Shown: positions 40,150 through 50,280 of the stretch, one piece after another | Position numbering within the stretch: the stretch's first letter is position 1 | How the letters are laid out: every line of letters begins with the position of its first letter | Source of the DNA: Symbiodinium natans | Lineage: Eukaryota; Sar; Dinophyceae; Suessiales; Symbiodiniaceae | Assembly: GCA_905221605.1 (NCBI GenBank) | Contig: CAJNDS010002129.1 | Coordinates: 1-64,000 of the forward strand | DNA length: 64,000 bases | Reading direction: 5' to 3' | Translations under genes and position numbers: made by a program | Notes under the pieces: generated by a model | What the model saw: the letters and a program-made list of their open reading frames with translations, nothing else | What the model was told of the DNA's origin: nothing | Database searches by the model: none

Positions 40150-40460
40150 TTTAGGGTCCCTAAACCCTAAACCCGAAACCCTAAACCCTGAACCCGAAAC
40201 CCTAAACCCTAAACCCCAGGGTTTCGCCACACAGTCGAGGAGGTTGGGATGTAAGGGCAATCCAGGCGAAGTGCGAAGCCTGTTGCAAAAAGGGTTTGGG
40301 GTTCAGGCTGCTGTGGGACATCTCGTGAAGGTTTCGGGGGCAAAAGGGTTTCATCAAGGGCTTGCCCTAAAAGGTTTAGGGTTAAGGGTTTGGGATTGAG
40401 GGTTTAGGGTTTAGGGTCTAGGGTTTAGGGCTTAGCGGGCATCTTGACCCTAAACCCTAG
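40150..40460. repeat. telomeric tracts in both orientations
   Basis: GGTTTAGGG meets CCCTAAACCC head to head at 40155-40215; TTTAGGG tract at 40373-40433, then CCCTAAACCCTAGACCC. Confidence 0.85.
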
Positions 40461-40814
40461 ACCCTCACTGCTCGGATACCAGAGTGAGCGCTGAGTGCGG
40501 CTTGGGCTCAGGGGTTCAGCTCTATAGGCTTCGGACTATTGGGTTTGTCATGCAGGGTCCAGGGTTGAAGGTTTTGGGGCTTTCGGTTTTAAGACTTTAA
40601 GGTCTGTCGTTTGGGAGTAAAGGTTTGGCCGACCTGAAAAATTCTGTGAGGATCCTTTCGCAGCAGGGGATATTTAGGGTTTCGGGCTTGTGTCTGGTGT
40701 CTTGACCTAAGCCTCAACTCTAGGCTTCGGCCCAAGGCATCTCAACAAGGAACGCCCAACTCCCTCACTCCCCCCCCCCTCACCCCAAAGTCGGAAGCTC
40801 CACACTTCGTGCCC

Positions 40815-41513
40815 ATGACGTCCTCCTCAGACGTGTTGCGGTCCGCTCTGTCCAAGCTAAAGCTCTCCAGCGACGACTGTCCTTGGCTGCTGTTGTCCAT
40901 GGACCATGCGGATGACACCAACCCAGAGCAGGAGACCTCGCCCGAGACGCTGGAGTTTCTCAACTTGCAGCTTGGATGCTGCCTGGAACGGCTCCTGCCT
41001 TTCTTTCTCGGCAAGTACGGCTGCGCAGATTTGCCAGAGCCCATGCTGGAGATCAGCCTGCATGCGCCGGTCTACACCTGCGAGCAAGCGAAGCAGCTCT
41101 GCCCTCGCGCGCAGAAAGCTGGTGGCCGCGCTCCTCTGGATATGAAGAACCTTTTCTTGAGGGACAAGAAGAAAAACTTCTTCCTGGTGTCCGCCGCAGT
41201 CGACACAGAAATCAAGCTGAAGGAGCTGAAGTTTGCCAAGCAGGTCGGCTTCGCTTCATCGGATGCGCTCCAGGAGAAATTGAAGCTCCTGCCGGGTAGC
41301 GTCACACCCTTCGGCTTGCTGAATGATACGAGTTCGGAGGTGCAGTTCCACCTGGACCCCCGGGTGGTAGCTCCAGATGAAGATGGGAGCTGCCCTACGG
41401 TGAGCTTCCATCCGAACGCCTGCCATGCCACTGTCTACATGAAAGCCACTGACTTTGTAGAGTTTGTGGAGAAGGAGACCTCCCACGAAGTGAACATCCT
41501 GGAGCTGGGGTAG
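40815..41513 (+). CDS. prolyl-tRNA editing-type aminoacyl-tRNA deacylase (ProX/YbaK domain)
   Basis: A complete intronless frame of 232 codons, with ATG at 40815 (GTGCCC upstream is not used). Residues about 75-225 form the YbaK/ProX editing domain: KNLFLRDKKKNFFLV (111-125), GSVTPFGLLND (161-171) and a C-terminal FHPNACHATVYM. In this family such enzymes hydrolyse misacylated tRNA, typically Ala-tRNA(Pro), in the cytosol or an organelle; the Lys of KNLFL (residue 111) is the expected key residue. The closest type is the stand-alone ProX/PrdX form (PRORSD1-like). The first 70 residues are an extra Ser/Leu-rich helical region, not a clear targeting peptide. The absence of introns amid split genes suggests a retrocopy of an mRNA. 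A downstream 3' region to about 41880 holds nothing else. Confidence 0.85.
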   Translation: MTSSSDVLRSALSKLKLSSDDCPWLLLSMDHADDTNPEQETSPETLEFLNLQLGCCLERLLPFFLGKYGCADLPEPMLEISLHAPVYTCEQAKQLCPRAQKAGGRAPLDMKNLFLRDKKKNFFLVSAAVDTEIKLKELKFAKQVGFASSDALQEKLKLLPGSVTPFGLLNDTSSEVQFHLDPRVVAPDEDGSCPTVSFHPNACHATVYMKATDFVEFVEKETSHEVNILELG

Positions 41514-41900
41514 TGCGACGAGGTCAGCACCTCTTGCGGGACTTTTGTGCGGGGCTCCGACCCTTCTGAGCACTGCTGCGAGCTTCAGATGGCGTGTTTG
41601 CAAATGATTCATTCTGCCTTGGTTCTGCAGGTTTCTTTTGGCGCAATTACTTCGGTGTACATAGCAAGCATTCCGGAGCTCGCTGGTGCTTGAGATCCGA
41701 TTGCCTGCACGCTGAAAGTTTGCATTGCCCTCTGTGTTGGAAAGTGCCCGGAGCATCAGTCCTCGATGAAAATCAAGGGCTGCTCGGTGTGGAGTCGAGA
41801 CAGGTCTGCAACTGAAAGCTCGTCATATTGCCCTCGTCGCTGAGCTCTGTTCCCGAACATCCCACCCTGTGCCAAAACAACTATACATACGTATGTATTA

Positions 41901-41931
<31 letters not shown>

Positions 41932-42005
41932 GATTTATTTATCTGTTTGTTTGTTTAATTTTCTCCCCCCCCCCCCACCCTCGGTGTGGCGTTGTTAGAT
42001 GTTAG
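41514..42005. other. 3' flank of the deacylase gene and AT microsatellite
   Basis: (TA)n at 41896-41922, then T-rich (TTTG)n and poly-C. No gene seen. Confidence 0.5.
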
Positions 42006-42292
42006 TGTCAACTCTTCTCCTCGCCCGGAACTTTTCTCCTCGCCCGGTCTACTCCTCGCTCATCCCTGGAGTGCCCAACCCCAGAGTGCCCGAGCGCCCA
42101 ACCCCAGAGTGTGCCTGGAGTGCCCAACCCCAGAGTGCCCCTGGAGTGCCCAACCCAGACTTTGCCTGGAGTGTCCAACCCCAAAGTGTCCCTGGCCCAA
42201 CCCCAGACTTTGCCTGGAGTGCCCAACGCCTGTCCCTGGAGTGCCCAACCCCGGAGTATTTGTATCCAGAGGGGTGGGGATGTTCGAAGTGA
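42006..42292. repeat. minisatellite locus 2 (GTGCCCAACCCCAGAGT unit)
   Basis: Starts TTCTCCTCGCCCGGTCTACT and ends GGGATGTTCGAAGT like locus 1 (4690-5071). The units are shorter and more regular (TGGAGTGCCCAACCCCAGAG). Confidence 0.85.
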
Positions 42293-42688
42293 AATGATAT
42301 AAAAAGGTAAGCATCCAGAAATTCGAAGGATGGATCCAAACGACCCCAAGGCCTCACGAGCACGAACATCGCAGCAGTAGCCAAGCCGGGAAGGACAGCC
42401 GCAAGCTTGTTGACGAGCTTCACATGGCGCAGAGACAGCTCTTAGAGGACTGCGTCTTTTGGTCCTCAAAGCTATACCTTCAGATAATGCGAGGCATGAG
42501 CCTGCTCCTGGGGTCTTTATGGAAGTGCGGGTTCAGGAGGAACGGGAGAGCAGTGTCAGGAATCATGCCAGACTAGTTCAGGCTTTTCAGCTTCGAGGCT
42601 GGAGCATCTAGAATCCCTTTCCCTACCTATCCGCAGTGCCTGGAATCCTGAGCCCTGTGTAAACCCTGAAACTCTTTTCAAGCTTTAG
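42293..42688. other. non-coding stretch
   Basis: Nothing recognised; presumably intron. Confidence 0.3.
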
Positions 42689-42761
42689 ATGAGGAGCAGG
42701 AGGCAGCCAAAGAGGCGCGCGCTGAGGCCGAGCGTTGGAAGGCCCAGGTGGAGCAATACAG
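42689..42761 (+). CDS. candidate coiled-coil exon
   Basis: Acceptor GCTTTAG, GC donor at 42762. Reads EEQEAAKEARAEAERWKAQV, EQY: heptad-like Glu/Ala/Lys spacing. Part of the + strand helical gene. Confidence 0.6.
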
Positions 42762-42966
42762 GCCAGGCGGTGACATCTCCAGAAAACGTCGGAAAGTGTG
42801 TAAGACATCGGGGTTTTCGAGAGCGTGAGCATCCGGAACAGTTTCAGGGTCTTTCGCATGTCTGTCAGGAAGTTCTCTCCACGGACGGCGTTGTTGGCGT
42901 CTTGTTCAGGCTGTTACCTGGAAACCTGGAAACCTGGAAACCCTAAACCCTGAACCGTAAACTGAG

Positions 42967-43045
42967 CTGGCCGGGAGGCATCAGGTGGAACACTTGCGCG
43001 CCTCCGCCGACAAAGCCGCGGGGCTCACGAAGGAGCTGCAGCTCG
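42967..43045 (+). CDS. candidate coiled-coil exon
   Basis: Acceptor ACTGAG, GC donor. Reads LAGRHQVEHLRASADKAAGL, TKELQL. CCCTAAA units lie before it and TTTAGGG after it. The phase does not match the previous exon directly, so an intermediate exon is likely. Confidence 0.55.
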
Positions 43046-43311
43046 GCTCATGTTCTTGTAGGGTAAGTTTAGGGTTTAGGGTTTAGGGTGCTTGGGAATC
43101 AGTGCGAGGCAGGCAGGCAAAAGGGTTTGGGGGTTAGGGTAATTAAGTCCATTGCTCAAAAGGCTTTTTTAGGGTTGAGGTTCTTGGCACATCGGACACT
43201 GATCGATGATTTTGTTCCTCGGTGCCGTACGTTCTGTGTGGTGCAGGAATCAGGCTTGGCTGTTTCTGCTGTTGAGGGGTTGAGCCCACATTTGCAGGCC
43301 AACCCAGTAAG

Positions 43312-43407
43312 CTTCACAACCTCCAACAAGCCTCAGCCCAACTACAGCAAAACAAAACCCTGCGCCGTCCAAGGAAAGAGGCCCAGGCGCAACAAGCGGC
43401 ATTGGAG
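43312..43407 (+). CDS. candidate coiled-coil exon, 32 codons
   Basis: Acceptor AGTAAG, donor GTTGGG, exact multiple of three. Reads LHNLQQASAQLQQNKTLRRP, RKEAQAQQAALE. Gln-rich coiled coil. Confidence 0.6.
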
Positions 43408-43433
43408 GTTGGGTGTTGGGTTTAGGGTTTAGG

Positions 43434-43478
43434 TTTCCCCGGCTGATTGGATAGAGCTCCGGGTTCAAGAAAAAAGGG
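43434..43478 (+). repeat. tRNA-like (SINE-like) fragment
   Basis: GGCTGATTGGATAGAGC is D-arm/A-box-like and is joined directly to CCGGGTTCAAG (B-box-like). An A run and a GGGTTTCGGG unit follow. The anticodon arm is missing. Confidence 0.4.
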
Positions 43479-43883
43479 TTTCGGGATGAGGCTTGGGTGG
43501 ATCTTTCAGTTTCCCGGGGGGAGGGGGCCTGGAGAAGACGGCCAGGGACTGCTTTTGAGATCTTAGCACTTTCTCTGCCGGCTTCCAATTGCAGGCAGCG
43601 TGTCGCTTTGCTGAACAGGGCCAATCATACTTTTTTTTCCGAGAGGCCCTTGCCTCTAGCCTTGTAGCTCAGGAACATTCTCCCCTTGTTGTGTTAGCTT
43701 GAAAAGGCTCATTATTCGGAGCGTCCAATAAGGCCAAGCCTGAACCCAAAGCCCTCTGGAAAGGTGGCAAACAAAGCAAGCAAACCCAAAACCCTAGAAC
43801 CCTGCCCTGCCCAGTTGCGCAGGAGGGCAAATAAGCCCAGACTAGAGAAACATAGGCTCATAGATCACAGGTTACGAAGGGAG

Positions 43884-44230
43884 ATCCTTACCTTTCTTAG
43901 AGGGTTCTGAAGTATGGGCCCCTGTGTTGTCCGGAGTACCATACAAAGGTTTACCAAATTAAGTGCCCATACTAAGAACCTAAACCCTATAAAACCCCAA
44001 GAACATGTAAGGTTTAATCCCATCCCCCTAATATAACCCCCCCCTACCCCTAATATTAACCCCCCCCCCCCCTACCCACTAGTATGAAACATCCCCCCAT
44101 TAAAGTTACATTATGGGGGTATTCAATATAAGGGGATAGGGGGGTTTATAAATATTAGGGGGAGGGGATTAAACCTTACATGTTCTTGGGGTTTTATAGG
44201 GTTTAGGTTCTTAGCATGGGCCCTTAATTT
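43884..44230. mobile_element. family C element enlarged into an 80-bp-arm inverted repeat
   Basis: 43955-44034 and 44147-44230 are near-perfect reverse complements (AAGAACCTAAACCCTATAAA, ACCCCAAGAACATGTAAGG and their inverses), separated by about 110 bp of C-rich and G-rich sequence that is itself partly complementary. The left part 43884-43979 matches family C at 12770. The transcript would form a very stable hairpin. Confidence 0.85.
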
Positions 44231-44260
44231 GGGTTATATATATTAGGGGGAGGGGATTAG

Positions 44261-44342
44261 GTCGGGACTCGGAGAGGTTGAGACAAAGCAGTGGCGCGCC
44301 ACGGCCGAGGAGCTGCGACGGAAGCTCGAGGTGGACAGTTCG
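44261..44342 (+). CDS. candidate coiled-coil exon
   Basis: Reads VETKQWRATAEELRRKLEVD. The acceptor GGGGATTAG lies in a partial third copy of the inverted-repeat arm just upstream; the donor is GTGGGAGG or, earlier, GTGGAC. A TTTAGGG array follows. Confidence 0.6.
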
Positions 44343-44347
44343 GTGGG

Positions 44348-44430
44348 AGGTTTAGGGTTTAGGGTTTGGGGTTTAGGGTTTAGGGTTTAGGGTTAAGGTT
44401 TAGGGTTTAGGGTTTAGGGTTTAGGGGCTG
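44348..44430. repeat. TTTAGGG array
   Basis: About 11 units, one TTTGGGG variant. Confidence 0.95.
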
Positions 44431-44683
44431 CGGGGAGTTGAGGGCCCTAAACCCTAAACAATGTTAAACATCCTGCCTGTGGAATGATGTCAGGCTGTCG
44501 AAATCCTCCACTGTCTCGGTCTAGATTGGCCTCGTAGAGTTGGGTGCTGTCATGCTGGCCAGTGTGTCATGTGTCAAGTTTTCTTCACACGTCCATGAGA
44601 CGCCTTTGTTTGCGGTAAAGCTTGTAGGGGTAGGGGTGGTCGTGTTGTGTGTGTGGGGCGGGGGTTGGCACAGGGATATCAAG

Positions 44684-44746
44684 GGCCCGGGAGGCCGTGG
44701 AGAAAGAGAGAGAAGTCGACCTGCAAATGCACATGCAGCAGGCGCG
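44684..44746 (+). CDS. candidate coiled-coil exon
   Basis: Acceptor ATCAAG, then AREAVEKEREVDLQMHMQQA, Arg/Lys; the 3' edge is unclear. TTTAGGG units follow at 44795. Confidence 0.5.
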
Positions 44747-45090
44747 TAAGACACAGAAATGTGATCATGCAAGCCTTCTCCATGGTGGGTGAAGTGGGTT
44801 TAGGGTTTAGGGTTTAGGGTTTAGGGTTTAGGGATGAATTACATCTCGTTTGTAGCCTGGCCTTGTATCTGAATCCAGCAACGACCGCCCAAAAATTCGC
44901 AGGTTCGCCCCTTCCGATGAAAGCCGCCAAGGAACCCTGAAGCACTGGCTGCCGAAATCCTAAACCCTAAAACAAGAACTCAACAGAAACTCACGACTTG
45001 CCAACCATGAAGCCCACAGAAGCCAGAAGCCAAAACCTTCAGCATCCTCGGCTCGACTCTAGGCTCTATAAACCCGCCGAGAAACGCACG

Positions 45091-45191
45091 TTAGGGTTTA
45101 GGGTTTTGGGTTTGGGGTTTAGGGTTTAGGGTTTAGGGTTTAGGGTTTGGGGTTTAGGGTTTAGGGTTTGGGGTTTAGGGTTTAGGGATTA
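45091..45191. repeat. TTTAGGG array with TTTGGGG variants
   Basis: TTTGGGG occurs singly among TTTAGGG units. Confidence 0.9.
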
Positions 45192-45533
45192 GAGGTAATA
45201 TGGCCCTCATACTTGTAAAAGGATCCCCAAAACCCAAGGGTACGAACTTAAGGGTCCGAGGTACAACCCCTAGAAAGCCTAAATCCTTAACCCCTAACAA
45301 AGCCCAAGCTCCCCCGACCAGCATCCCCTCGACACCAAGACGGTCCCCAAGCCCCAGATCAAAGCAAACGGCCGAAACTCTAAGACCTTAGGTGCTGGGT
45401 GGGTAACCTTTAACCTTTTGGGGTGGTTTAGGGTTTAGGGGTTAGGCTTCAGGGTTTAGGGTTTACCCCCTCAAACCCAAAGGTGAACCTTTTTTTTCCG
45501 CAAGGGAACTCAGCACCTAAGAGCCCTTGTAAT
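45192..45533. other. non-coding stretch
   Basis: A Lys/Pro/Ser-rich frame at 45200-45391 looks like chance. Inverted sequences GGTGCTGAGT... and CTCAGCACCTAAGAG around a central TTTAGGG tract (45395-45525) suggest another degenerate inverted-repeat element. Confidence 0.35.
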
Positions 45534-45620
45534 CCTAAACCCTAAACCCTAAACCCTAAACCCTAAACCCTAAACCCTAAACCCTAAACCCTAAACCCTA
45601 AACCCTAAACCCTAAACCCT
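45534..45620. repeat. CCCTAAA array
   Basis: Twelve units upstream of the exon at 45630. Confidence 0.95.
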
Positions 45621-45629
45621 TGAGCACAG

Positions 45630-45704
45630 GCACAGAGCCAGCTCAGCCCTGCGAGCCACGGGCCAAAGGTGTCGGCGTCGCTCAATGGCCACACTCCCCA
45701 GAAG
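45630..45704 (+). CDS. candidate exon, 25 codons, framed by opposed arrays
   Basis: Acceptor GAGCACAG, donor GTGTGG. Reads AQSQLSPASHGPKVSASLNG, HTPQK. The clearest case of a short exon with CCCTAAA upstream (87 bp) and TTTAGGG downstream (153 bp). Confidence 0.6.
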
Positions 45705-45721
45705 GTGTGGGGGGGGGGGGG

Positions 45722-45874
45722 TAGGGTTTAGGGTTTAGGGTTTAGGGTTTAGGGTTTAGGGTTTAGGGTTTAGGGTTTAGGGTTTAGGGTTTAGGGTTTA
45801 GGGTTTAGGGTTTAGGGTTTAGGGTTTAGGGTTTAGGGTTTAGGGTTTAGGGTTTAGGGTTTAGGGTTTAGGGG
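45722..45874. repeat. TTTAGGG array, about 22 units
   Basis: Uninterrupted perfect heptamers, preceded by a G13 run. Confidence 0.95.
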
Positions 45875-46021
45875 GGGGTTTCTTACTGGTTCTGAGTACG
45901 GAATGAGGGGCGATCCTACATGTCGGCGTACGCCTTATGCACCTCAACTTGCTCTAATCAGTTGTTGGTAGGATACCCTATGTGTGACCCCGAATCTGTG
46001 GAAAGTACCAGATGTTCTCAG

Positions 46022-46076
46022 GCGCCTTCGGCAGCCCAGTTGACTGAGAACTTCCACGAGAGATCGGCCAAAGCAG
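46022..46076 (+). CDS. candidate exon
   Basis: Acceptor TTCTCAG, donor GTCGCC. Reads APSAAQLTENFHERSAKA. The frame also extends upstream. Family unknown. Confidence 0.45.
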
Positions 46077-47065
46077 GTCGCCCGAGGAAGAAGCTTGGCA
46101 GCCATACGGATCGTGTTTTGAATTACTCGCTTAGCTGGCTTACGGTTTAGGGGTTAACTTAAGAATTCCGAAGCCGTTTTGAGGAGGGAAGGGGTTCCTT
46201 GAGGGTCCCTCCTGGCTTGTACCGGGTTTTTTTCTGTTCAGCGGCGCGACTGTGAAAGTCGCCTATGAAGGGGGCCCTCATGCTTGAGCTTGTTGGAACA
46301 GACCGCAAGTAGGGATACAAATGGGGGGCTCCTCTGCCCTTAGCAAAGACTGTTGGAGCTCGCTAGGGCCCCCACATCTTTCAGGCCTCACATAACCACA
46401 CATGGCTATAACACCCCACCCCCCCATCAGGCTTCCTGAAAGCCCTACAGCTTTGCTCTTGGGTACAACCAGTCCTTGATCTTCTCCATCGCGTCACGAA
46501 AGCCTTCGCCTTAAGCCCTGAGCGCCTAGCCAGAAATCGCGGGGCCTCTGTCCGCTCTCGCGAGCGTCGAATCTTACCAACATGAGGGTTTAGGGTTTAG
46601 GGTTTAGGGTTTAGGGTTTAGGGGCAGCGTGAGGAATCTCCGCATGGTTCCCATGTTGAATGGCAGCGTTGAGTTGACTCCCGGCAGTGTGACAAGGCCA
46701 GGAAAGTTGCATGAATTTGGATGTTCCCACTTATACTAAGAGTCCACAACAGGGATTATGGTACCCCTATTAGAATCCCTATTGAGGACTGTTAGTTACA
46801 TCCCAATCCATGGGTCTTATGCGCAGGCTTCGAGGTTCAGGGACGAGGGAATCCGGAGTCCAGAATCTAACCACGCATAGCGCAGAGCCTTGGCGCCACT
46901 TGAAGCCCCACTTCAATCCCAAGGAACTCTTCCCACCGAGCACTGAGTACTGAACCGAACAGTATAACTTAACACAACTTGTGCCGGGCTCGCTTCGCAC
47001 AAAGCACCATCAGGCCCACACTCAGGCAGCGCCCAATGCACAAGTCGCGAACGCAACCCTGGGAG
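46077..47065. other. stretch without a supported gene
   Basis: TTTAGGG tract (46586-46622) and a family A element; nothing else convincing. Confidence 0.3.
46716..46806. mobile_element. TIR element, family A
   Basis: TTTGGATGTTCCCACTTATA at the left and GGACTGTTAGTTACATCCCAA at the right, slightly shortened. Confidence 0.85.
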
Positions 47066-47202
47066 CCCTAAACCCTAAACCCTAAACCCTAAACCCTAAA
47101 CCCTAAACCCTAAACCCTAAACCCTAAACCCTAAACCCTAAACCCTAAACCCTAAACCCTAAAACCCTAAACCCTAAACCCTAAACCCTAAACCCTAAAC
47201 CG
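47066..47202. repeat. CCCTAAA array, about 19 units
   Basis: Near-perfect; a GC-rich island (47215-47300) and a TTTAGGG tract (47310-47350) follow. The island could hold an exon, but I see no clear frame. Confidence 0.95.
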
Positions 47203-48689
47203 CAACCCTGATGGTAGGTACTGCGATGCCCCGAGTTCCCAGGGTGCCGCGCCGTCGCACCCGCGGAGCCGTGAGCCAGAATCTCCGAAAGGCCCCTGAG
47301 CTGGGATGATTAGGATTTAGGGTTTAGGGCTTAGGGTTTAGGGTTTAGGGTCACAGTGCAGTTTGGCCTTAAAGAAGGTTTAGGGTTTAGAGAACTAAGC
47401 TAGAATAAGGATTTCATAGAAGCCATAGTGCCAGTTAGGGTCCGTGTTTTGGGGTGCAGGAACTTGATGAAGACGTGGGCGCTCTGTCTTAGCGGTGTTG
47501 TGTTTAAGGTTGGGGTGTTTCTTTGGCATTTGGGGGTGTTCGCTCTTCTGGGGCTTGCTTTTGAAAGTCTTGGGCTTTTTGGGGGTTTAGGATGACTCTG
47601 CCACACGTACGTACGATTTCACATTTACGTTAGACATGTTTCTACATGCAATGCAAACATCATTTTCGCAGGGCACAAGTGTCGGAGTTGCAATTGCACA
47701 AGTGCCGCAGACGTTAATTTAAGTGTTGGGATGTTCCCCCTTATACTAACAGTCCTTAACAGATGCTAGTACGGGGTACTAGTAATCCCGATTACGGACT
47801 GCTAGCAAAAGGGGGAACATCCCAAGGTTTAAGAGAGAGAGGGACCTTTAAACCCTAAACCCTAAACCCTAGGGATTTTTTTGCCACCCGCCTAGCTGAC
47901 ACTCAGGTTTAGGGTTTTTTTTTGCCGCCCGCATAGCTGAACTGCATGTCCACATGGCAGGGAATAGGCAATCAGTCAGAACGTTCCACATCTCTCCGGA
48001 GGAAGGCACCTCCCTCTTGTGCCCGAATCTCGGGCCTCCAGAAATGGCTCGGTCTAAACCCCAAACCCTAAAACCCCAACAAAGCGTGTGGGAACAGGCG
48101 GACGACAGAAGCCAGTTGTGTTCGCAGCCAAGAAAAAGGACCTGCTCGTCACGCGGCACAGGTTCTAGGGTTTACGGTTTAGGTTTAGCGTTTAGGGTTT
48201 AGGGTTTTGGGAGGCCTTATCAAGGGCCAAGGCTTCTTGAGCTTCTCGCCGAGGATGTCAAGAATGCTTGCCATTGAACGGTGTAACCGTGTGCAAAAAC
48301 AAAAACCACATGGCACCGCACCTACAAGCTTCACGGGTTGTTTATGTATTATTTCTAGAAGCCCCCCAGCCATGTGCAATCCTTGCACAAGCTCCTTGTA
48401 GCTAGTTTCTTCGACTCAGTATCCTAGAGTTCAGTCGATAAACCTGCAAAACCTGGGGGACCTGTGGCAAGTGTAGGACGTTGGTCGTTTATTCAACATG
48501 GAGGGGGATATGGGAAAGCCGTTGTCCCTCTCAGTGTCCTACAATATGTAGAACTTCGGAGACCTTCGGCACGAGTTGTCTTGGGGTTCGGGTTTAGGTG
48601 TCAGTCAAGCGTTTCGAGGGCTCCGGTTTGGTTCTGAGAGGACCCAAACGCGCAAGAGGCGGTGATATCTCAGGCTGGCGAACCGTTTG
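47203..48689. other. stretch without a supported gene
   Basis: Family A element at 47726; TTTTTTTGCC(A/G)CCCGC(C/A)TAGCTGA occurs twice (47876, 47918) as a local duplication. Otherwise unrecognised. Confidence 0.3.
47726..47825. mobile_element. TIR element, family A (well preserved)
   Basis: TTGGGATGTTCCCCCTTATA and CAAAAGGGGGAACATCCCAA. TTTAAG lies just outside each end, offset by two bases. Confidence 0.95.
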
Positions 48690-49116
48690 TGGATTCGGGG
48701 TCTGGGACAGGGGCTGGGGGTAGGGAGGCTAGGGGTCGAGGGTTGAGGGGAAGCCTCGAAGCTTAAGGGTCTAAGCTTTCCAGGCTTTGTAGCTCCCTGG
48801 CCAGGGGGGCTTCGGATTAAGGCGGATAACCGAAACAATTGCTAAACGCGAATCAGGGCAGCTCGTGGGCTACTCCGTTTCAAACCTGTTCCGTAATGAT
48901 TTTTTGTTGGAATTTAAATAGAGTTGGACACCAAAAAACTCTTATTCAAAAGTTTTTTGGTTTGTGGCTCCCCGGCCCCCCGCCCTTCATCCCCGGCCCG
49001 GCAACATCGCATAATTGAGGGCCACCCTCATCAACGGGGTCCCCTATACTATAAGTTTTCGAGAAAAACGCTTAATAGCGCCCCCTGAAACTAAAGCGAG
49101 TGCAACATTAAGCATA
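48690..49116 (-). mobile_element. dispersed repeat K, copy 2, inverted
   Basis: Reverse complement of 16649-17085, with the same block order and similar length. No coding domain recognised. Confidence 0.75.
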
Positions 49117-49784
49117 GCCTGAGAAGTGTACCCAGTAGGGGGAAGGGGGAGAGGGTAGACTGCCCAAATGTCTTGGCAGGTTCATATCCCTGGGATGGGC
49201 ATTGCGGCTGATTCCGGCACCCTTGCGCGGTTGCTACTTTCCAGAAGCAACATCTCCATGTATGGACCCTTTGGTGCAGAGGCGGGTCAAATCGGCGAGC
49301 AGCAACCATTCCGCCCTGATCCTCTGGTGCTTATCTAATTCTTACTATTCTTGCCATACTCTGTACTTGTTGTCGCTTCTTTGATATGATGACGTCGTTC
49401 GGGCGCGGGCTTTATCATTCTTTAGACACCTGAGCACCCTTTCCGAAAATCGCGTATGGTTTCCAGAGCGTAGAGTCGTTGATGAGACTTTCTGTCCCGC
49501 AGTTCCCATCCTCAACAAGTCCAAGAGAGGATCGTGCACCTTAAGCCCGAAGCCCTAAGTGCAAGAGCGAAGCCCTGATCCCGCCAAGCGGACTGAACTT
49601 GAGACTGTGCAGCGCCCAAGAGTCCTGCTGTGACAGGAGGTGGCTGTGATGTTCGGTGCCCTATAGAGATCTAACTCTGCGAAGCTGCGGCACCGCAGCC
49701 TAAGCCACTCGATGCTTTAGCTTGCAGCCCTATACAAAAACCCTCAAGCCTCATAAGCCAGAAGCCCTAAACCCTAATGTGCAG
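49117..49784. other. stretch without a supported gene
   Basis: Short ORFs only. Confidence 0.3.
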
Positions 49785-49867
49785 CGACTGGGGAGGCTCG
49801 CCGTCAGCAGCAGCAACAGCACCAGCAGCAACAGCACCAGCAGTATCAGCAGATGGGCGCCTCGGCT
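49785..49867 (+). CDS. candidate poly-Gln exon
   Basis: Acceptor TGTGCAG, donor GTTTAG. Reads GEARRQQQQQHQQQQHQQYQ, QMGASA from an imperfect CAG/CAR repeat. It joins in phase 0 to the exon at 53120, giving a Gln- then Met/Pro-rich C-terminus. Confidence 0.55.
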
Positions 49868-50280
49868 GTTTAGATCTTTCGGATGCACTGGGAAAGCTGG
49901 GGCGGGGGGGGTCGGGGGACGTTGATTTAAAGTGTTTTATACAATAGTTATACTTTATACGTATTATAAGGTAGCATGATGTTACGCTACAAAATGGAAG
50001 AAACAACGCTCATTCTAGACAACATATCCGGTGATCTTTAGTTTGCCGTTGTCCTTGAGTGTAGGGTCTTGGGCTTCTTGGGAAATGTGTCCACATGCGC
50101 AGAGCGGGCGTTGCTTTTGGCATTCAGCAGAGCCTGCACCCTAACTCGTGTGGGGCCGTGGGGTAACAGCATGCTGGCTACCCGCGACTTGAATCTAAAC
50201 CCTGGCCGCCATGATGTCAAGCTCTGGAGTCGTAGAACAAGCCGAAGCCCTCTCATCTATCAGCTCGGCTACCTCTTGCC

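Noticed and set aside
42006-42292. Pro-rich repeat protein (VPNPRVSLE-like translation)
   Set aside because: The minisatellite unit is open in several frames on both strands and lacks a gene context.
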